Shown: piece by piece, positions 60,151-64,000 of the stretch | Numbering within the stretch: position 1 is the stretch's first letter | Layout of the letters: the number at the start of each line of letters is the position of its first letter | Assembly: GCF_011759705.1 (NCBI RefSeq) | Contig: NZ_JAAOZF010000001.1 | Coordinates: 1,175,152-1,239,151, forward strand | DNA length: 64,000 nucleotides | Reading direction: 5' to 3' | DNA from: Microbacterium ulmi | GTDB lineage: Bacteria; Actinomycetota; Actinomycetes; Actinomycetales; Microbacteriaceae | Translations under genes and position numbers: made by a program | Notes under the pieces: model-generated | The model's database searches: none | What the model was told of the DNA's origin: nothing | What the model saw: the letters and a program-made list of their open reading frames with translations, nothing else

Positions 60151-60774
60151 TCAGATCCAGCCCTTGTCCTGAGCGATCCTGACCGCGTGCGCACGGTTCG
60201 AGGCACCCACCTTGCCGATCGCCGACGACAGATTGTTCCGCACGGTCCCGGCCGACAGGTACACCTCGGCGGCTATAGCCGCGGCACTGCGCCCGTCGGC
60301 GGCAAGCCGCAGGATCTGCCGCTCACGATCGGTGAGCGGGTTGGCGCCCTCGAACAGGCTCGCCTGTGCGAGCGCGGAATCGACCACGCGCAGCCCCGCG
60401 TGCACGCGCCGCACGGCTTCGGCGAGCTGTTCGGCCGGCGCATCCTTGACGACGAAGCCGCTGGCTCCCGCCTCGAGCGCCGCCCGCACGTAGCCGGGCC
60501 GCGCAAACGTGGTCACGATCAGCACGCGGGTGCCGGGGCTCGTCGCGCGCATGGCCTTGGTCGCCTCGATGCCGTCGGTGCCGGGCATCTGGATGTCCAT
60601 CAGGCACACGTCCGGAGCGGACTCGGCCACCACCCGCACCGCCTCGTCGCCGTCGCCCGCGCTGCCGACGACCTGCATGTCGGGCTCGAGGTCGAGCAGC
60701 GCGGACAGGGCGCCGCGCAGCATCGCCTGATCGTCGACGATCACGAGGCGGATCGGCTGGGCCGCCCCGGTCAC
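60151..60774 (-). CDS. NarL/FixJ-type response regulator
   Basis: The 207-residue protein has the receiver domain (Asp60 in CLMDIQMPG as phosphoacceptor, acidic pair DD14-15, Lys in VVKDAPA) and a C-terminal LuxR-type helix-turn-helix (LTDRERQILRLAADGRSAA, LSAGTVRNNLSSAIGKVG). Its ATG overlaps the end of the histidine-kinase gene. It probably controls the upstream ABC exporter. Confidence 0.94.
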   Translation of the reverse strand: MTGAAQPIRLVIVDDQAMLRGALSALLDLEPDMQVVGSAGDGDEAVRVVAESAPDVCLMDIQMPGTDGIEATKAMRATSPGTRVLIVTTFARPGYVRAALEAGASGFVVKDAPAEQLAEAVRRVHAGLRVVDSALAQASLFEGANPLTDRERQILRLAADGRSAAAIAAEVYLSAGTVRNNLSSAIGKVGASNRAHAVRIAQDKGWI

Positions 60775-61955
60775 CAGGTCACCTCCACCCGCGTGCCGCC
60801 CTCGGTGCCTGCTGCGACGGTCAGCGTCGCTCCGGCGGTCGTCGCCCGCTCCCGCATGCCGCGCACTCCGTTGCCCTCGGCGCCGGCTGTTCCGACGCCG
60901 TCGTCGATGACCACGAGGCTGCCGGGGGCGATGCGAACCGTCACCGTGCGAGCGGCGGCGTGGCGCAAGACGTTCGTCGTCGCCTCGCGAAGGATCCAGC
61001 TCGCCGTCAGCGACTGCGCCGGCGACAGCGCCTGGACCTCGCCCTCGACGCTCACGACGATGCCGGCCGCCTGCAGCGCCGCTCGGCAGCTTCCGAGCTG
61101 CTCGGCCAGACTCGCGCTGCGCACCCCGGCGACGGTCTCGCGCACACCGGCGATCGCGTCGGCCGTGAGCGCCTCGATGTCAGCCAGTTCCGCCTTCGCC
61201 CTCTCGGGATCGCTGTCCATGAGGCGCCGCGCGAGCTGGGCCTTCATGCGCACCACCGTCAGCGTGTGCCCGACGAGGTCGTGCACGTCGCGCGCCACCG
61301 CTTCGCGCCCCTCGCTCGTGGCCAGCTCGAGCCCCAGTCGCTCCGCCTCGGCCGACCGGATGATGAGCCAGGTGGACACTGTGTTGACCACGCCCAGAAG
61401 GGCGACGATGGCGAGGATCGAGAGGTACGTGAGGCCGCCGGGTGTGAGGAACACCACCGCAGCGGTGACGATGATCGCGCCCGCCAGCGTGAGCCAGTGC
61501 GCCGTCCGGGTGAGCCCGTAGGACGCGAACGACATGATGAAGGGCACGAAGCTCAACGCGCTCCCGCCCACGGCGGGGATCGTCACGACGGCGCACACGA
61601 TCATCAGCGCGAACGCGACCCACTGGATCGGCTTGGGCGCGGTCGTCAGTCCCCCTCCCGAGTAGGACATGCCGTTGATGAAGCCGGCGACGTAGATCAC
61701 GACGAAGGCTGCCAGTCCGACCCAGCCGGCGATGATCCATCCGATCGCGGCATCCGAGCGCAGCAGCGCCACGAGGGGATAGCCCAGGAAGACCATCCAG
61801 ATGGCGGCCATGACCCAGCCGTACCGTTGCCACGCCGATCCCGCGCCACGGCGGTGACCGCTGCCGCTCCCGCGTGGCGCCCACGCCGCGGGCGGGGCGC
61901 CGACGGGCGAAGCGATCGCCGCTTCGCCCGCATCCGATGCCGCGTCATCGGTCAT
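60771..61955 (-). CDS. NarX-like sensor histidine kinase
   Basis: From the ATG at 61955 it has 394 residues: about six membrane helices (45-200), the HisKA_3 dimerisation helix with the phosphoacceptor His225 in RDVHDLVGH, and an HATPase domain with VIDDGVGTAG and GVRGMRERA. It has no extracytoplasmic sensor domain, so it senses within the membrane or through the ABC transporter. It follows the ABC permease by 10 bases. Confidence 0.93.
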   Translation of the reverse strand: MTDDAASDAGEAAIASPVGAPPAAWAPRGSGSGHRRGAGSAWQRYGWVMAAIWMVFLGYPLVALLRSDAAIGWIIAGWVGLAAFVVIYVAGFINGMSYSGGGLTTAPKPIQWVAFALMIVCAVVTIPAVGGSALSFVPFIMSFASYGLTRTAHWLTLAGAIIVTAAVVFLTPGGLTYLSILAIVALLGVVNTVSTWLIIRSAEAERLGLELATSEGREAVARDVHDLVGHTLTVVRMKAQLARRLMDSDPERAKAELADIEALTADAIAGVRETVAGVRSASLAEQLGSCRAALQAAGIVVSVEGEVQALSPAQSLTASWILREATTNVLRHAAARTVTVRIAPGSLVVIDDGVGTAGAEGNGVRGMRERATTAGATLTVAAGTEGGTRVEVTW

Positions 61956-61965
61956 GGCCTCGACC

Positions 61966-62733
61966 CTATCGGCGCGCACGCGACCGCTTGACACCGACGA
62001 TGACGAGCATCGCGAACACGACCAGCCAGACTGCCACGTTCAGCAGCAGCGCCCACATCTGATCGGTCTGCCCGGTCGTGAGCGTCCCCTCGGTGAGCGG
62101 CCAGCGGCTCAGCGCGACGAACCCGTACAGCGGGGTGAACCGGGCGATGTCGAGCATCACCCCGTCCAGCGGCATGAAGACGTTGCCGAAGAACGCGAAG
62201 AAGGTCATCGAGATGGATGCCAAGGCCGCCGCCGTATCGGAGTTGAAGAACAGTCCCACGCCCAGCCCATAGAGCCCGAACATGAGCCCGAGTCCGAGCA
62301 TGATCCCCCCAGAGGCGAACCACCGCCACGCATCGGTGGCCTCTGCTCCGGTCGCCAGGCCCGCGGCGAACACCGCGGCCACGGCCAGCGCCGCGAACGA
62401 GACGGCGGTCACCAGCTTGGTGGCTGCGTAGCCCGCGGTGGTGAGGGGTGTCATCGCGAGCTGCCGGCCCCAGCCCTGCTTCGCCTCGACCGCGGCCAGC
62501 GACGCGATCGAGCTCATCGCCACCGCCGTGCCGTAGGCGGCCATCGACACCATGACGTAGAACGAGACGTTGCCGTTGCCGGCCGGCAGCGAGCCGTAGC
62601 CCATGCTCGCCCCGAACAGCAGGTACATCGCGACGGGCATGCCGAGGGTGAACGCGAGCGTGTACGGGTTGCGGATCTGCCGCAGGGCCTCCACGCGCAG
62701 CATGGTGGGCGAGATCATCGACGGGTTCGACAT
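61966..62733 (-). CDS. ABC-2-type exporter permease
   Basis: The 255-residue protein has six helices of the ABC-2 membrane family, with MLRVEALRQIRNPYTLAFTL at the start and FFAFFGNVFMPLDGVMLDIA late. It pairs with the ATPase encoded three bases upstream. The substrate is likely a drug, peptide or lipid. Confidence 0.9.
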   Translation of the reverse strand: MSNPSMISPTMLRVEALRQIRNPYTLAFTLGMPVAMYLLFGASMGYGSLPAGNGNVSFYVMVSMAAYGTAVAMSSIASLAAVEAKQGWGRQLAMTPLTTAGYAATKLVTAVSFAALAVAAVFAAGLATGAEATDAWRWFASGGIMLGLGLMFGLYGLGVGLFFNSDTAAALASISMTFFAFFGNVFMPLDGVMLDIARFTPLYGFVALSRWPLTEGTLTTGQTDQMWALLLNVAVWLVVFAMLVIVGVKRSRARR

Positions 62734-62736
62734 GGG

Positions 62737-63687
62737 TCAGTCCTCCGTGAGGGTGGTGAAGGCGGTTTCGAGGGTGGGTGCCATGACTTCCAGATCGTGT
62801 GCTCCCGCGTGGAGCAGGGCCGACGCCACGGCATCCGAGTCGGTCGTGTGCAGGCTGATGCGTCCGGCGTCCACGCGCAGGTCGGCGACGCCGCCGGTCG
62901 CCGTCAGTCGGCGGACGAGATCGGCCGCGCCGGATGCAGGCAGGGTGGCGGCGACCGCCCGCGCACCGAGGCTGGCACGCAGCTCGGCGGTCGGGGCATC
63001 GGCCACGATCCGCCCGCGGTGCATCACGACCGTGCGACGGGCGAACTGCTCGGCCTCTTCGAGGTAGTGGGTGGCGAACAGGATCGTGCGGCCGGCATCG
63101 GCATCCGCGCGCATCACGTCCCAGAAGCGGCGCCGGGCGGTGACGTCCATGCCGGCGGTCGGTTCGTCGAGCACGAGGATGTCGGGGTCGGCGACGAGGG
63201 CCAGCGCGAACTTGACGCGCTGCTGCTCGCCGCCGGAGCACTTCGAGATGCGCCGGCCGGCGAGGTGGTCGAGCTGGGTTCTTCTGAGCACCGCCGGAAC
63301 CCGGGACAGTGCGTCACGCCCGTGCAGCGACGCGATGACCTCGACGGTCTCGCGGACCGTGAGGTCGGAGAGCAGCCCGCCGGTCTGCAGCACCGCCCCG
63401 ATCGCTCCGGCGGCAGCTGCCTTCGCCGGCGGCGCGCCGAGCACAGCCACCGTTCCCGAGCTCGGCTCCGCGAGCCCGAGCAGCATGTCGAGGGTGGTGG
63501 TCTTGCCGGCGCCGTTCGGGCCGAGGAGGGCGACGACCTCGCCGCGGCCGATGCGCAGGTCGACGCCGTCGACGGCCTTGACGGTGTGCTCCCCTGCGCC
63601 GAAGTGGCGGCGCAGGTCGACGAGCGCGATGACGTCGTCGGCGGCGACGACGGTGCGGGGGGCGAGGGTGTCCGTTTCGGTGTGCAT
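62737..63687 (-). CDS. ABC exporter ATP-binding protein
   Basis: The 316-residue protein has Walker A GPNGAGKTT (56-64), signature SKCSGGEQQRVKFALAL, Walker B ILVLDEPTAGMD and H-loop FATHY. The C-terminal 80 residues are a DUF4162-like extension (ADLVRRLTATGGVADLRV). It is the first gene of the exporter-histidine kinase-response regulator operon. GAGGCT lies six bases before the ATG. Confidence 0.93.
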   Translation of the reverse strand: MHTETDTLAPRTVVAADDVIALVDLRRHFGAGEHTVKAVDGVDLRIGRGEVVALLGPNGAGKTTTLDMLLGLAEPSSGTVAVLGAPPAKAAAAGAIGAVLQTGGLLSDLTVRETVEVIASLHGRDALSRVPAVLRRTQLDHLAGRRISKCSGGEQQRVKFALALVADPDILVLDEPTAGMDVTARRRFWDVMRADADAGRTILFATHYLEEAEQFARRTVVMHRGRIVADAPTAELRASLGARAVAATLPASGAADLVRRLTATGGVADLRVDAGRISLHTTDSDAVASALLHAGAHDLEVMAPTLETAFTTLTED

Positions 63688-63862
63688 GGGTCCAGCCTCG
63701 CCGTCTGCGGCGAGCGCCTCCGGAGGCCTTCGTCACGGAGATGACATGACATCAGTCATGTCGGGTCCCGCCGGGTGTGCGCCGCTTGCCCGCGAGAACC
63801 GCCGTCTTCGCGTGGACCCTGCGACTGCCGCAGGTTCCCGCTCGAGATGAATGTGTGGTGAC

Positions 63863-63879
63863 GCAACTCTGCGGTTGCA
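63863..63879. promoter_or_regulatory. Inverted repeat O1 before the last gene
   Basis: GCAAC, TCTGCG, GTTGC (63863-63878). It shares arms with the repeat at 63895 and lies about 33 bases from it, near three helical turns, as for paired regulator sites. Confidence 0.6.
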
Positions 63880-63894
63880 TCAATCTTCGGACTG

Positions 63895-63912
63895 TGCAAC
63901 CCTGTGGTTGCA
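63895..63912. promoter_or_regulatory. Inverted repeat O2 before the last gene
   Basis: TGCAAC, CCTGTG, GTTGCA is a perfect six-base inverted repeat with a six-base spacer, 26 bases before the start codon at 63938. Confidence 0.65.
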
Positions 63913-63937
63913 GCAACTTATCGGAAGGACGAGAATC

Positions 63938-64000
63938 ATGAGCATGACCACGAACGATCCTGCGGTCGTCGACGGCGACGCGTTCACGGTGCGCCGCACC
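63938..64000 (+). CDS. Truncated CDS at the window edge, possibly SRPBCC-type
   Basis: Only 21 codons are visible (MSMTTNDPAVVDGDAFTVRR and one more). GGAAGGACGAG gives a good ribosome site for the ATG at 63938 (63944 is an alternative). FTVRRT after a short acidic start resembles SRPBCC/AHSA1-domain proteins often paired with ArsR regulators, but this is a guess. Confidence 0.45.
   Translation, partial: MSMTTNDPAVVDGDAFTVRRT

Overview
This is a GC-rich actinobacterial chromosome segment. Its gene content, many GTG starts, frequent start/stop overlaps (ATGA, GTGA) and many apparently leaderless promoters suggest Microbacteriaceae, most likely Microbacterium or a close relative. That placement is inference: there is no rRNA or other decisive marker. 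I saw no tRNA, rRNA, CRISPR array or complete insertion sequence. Most of the window is ordinary chromosome with regulator-plus-target accessory modules.

Layout. 0-1 kb: haem handling (end of a DUF2470 protein, then haem oxygenase hmuO under an IdeR/DtxR-type box). 1-6.1 kb: PIF1-like helicase, anchored exported protein, CopD-CtaG fusion, HU. 6.3-8.7 kb: TetR/hydrolase pair, then the zinc-free ribosomal set rpmB-rpmG-rpsN. 8.9-16.3 kb: zinc region: znuA-znuC-znuB with a Zur box at the znuA promoter, then zur, a two-protein permease, an anchored propeller-like protein and a 3-methyladenine glycosylase, nearly all start-to-stop coupled. 16.3-23.3 kb: peptide/nickel-type ABC importer coupled to a DUF255 protein. 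23.6-28.8 kb: same-strand series facing away from the importer: NMT1-like binding protein without signal peptide, MFS exporter, catalytically atypical SDR, orphan OrfA-like DNA-binding protein, OsmC protein and double-domain rhodanese. Two of the six are sulfur-chemistry families.

28.8-33.6 kb: branched-chain 2-oxoacid dehydrogenase (E1 alpha, E1 beta, E2) behind a HisC-like aminotransferase. 33.6-39.8 kb: relic of a Doc toxin, holin-like membrane protein, WXG100-like protein coupled to an esterase, low-molecular-weight phosphatase, purB, membrane-protein pair, cupin. 39.8-43.8 kb: gluconate module (GntR, GntP, GntK, Gnd) with an AT-rich palindrome between -35 and -10. 43.9-50.9 kb: ROK kinase, CDF transporter with CmtR sensor, SDR with an FMN-binding protein, and a MarR-led flavin operon (FMN reductase, luciferase-like monooxygenase, F420/NADP-type reductase, DoxX). 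51-55.9 kb: MATE exporter, MFS/ArsR divergent pair with two operators, two hydrolases. 56-60.1 kb: Lrp regulator, LUD/TetR pair, methyltransferase, DHFR-like reductase, VanZ-like protein. 60.1-63.7 kb: ABC-2 exporter with histidine kinase and NarL-type response regulator. The window ends in the first codons of a gene preceded by two matching inverted repeats.

A recurring signal is TANNNT, exactly six bases, then ATG or GTG. It is seen at hmuO, pif1, the 2583 gene, ctaG, zur, znuA, hisC, the cupin gene, gntR, cmtR and arsR, and fits transcription starting at the start codon. At hmuO, znuA, cmtR and arsR a recognisable or likely repressor site overlaps or abuts that promoter.
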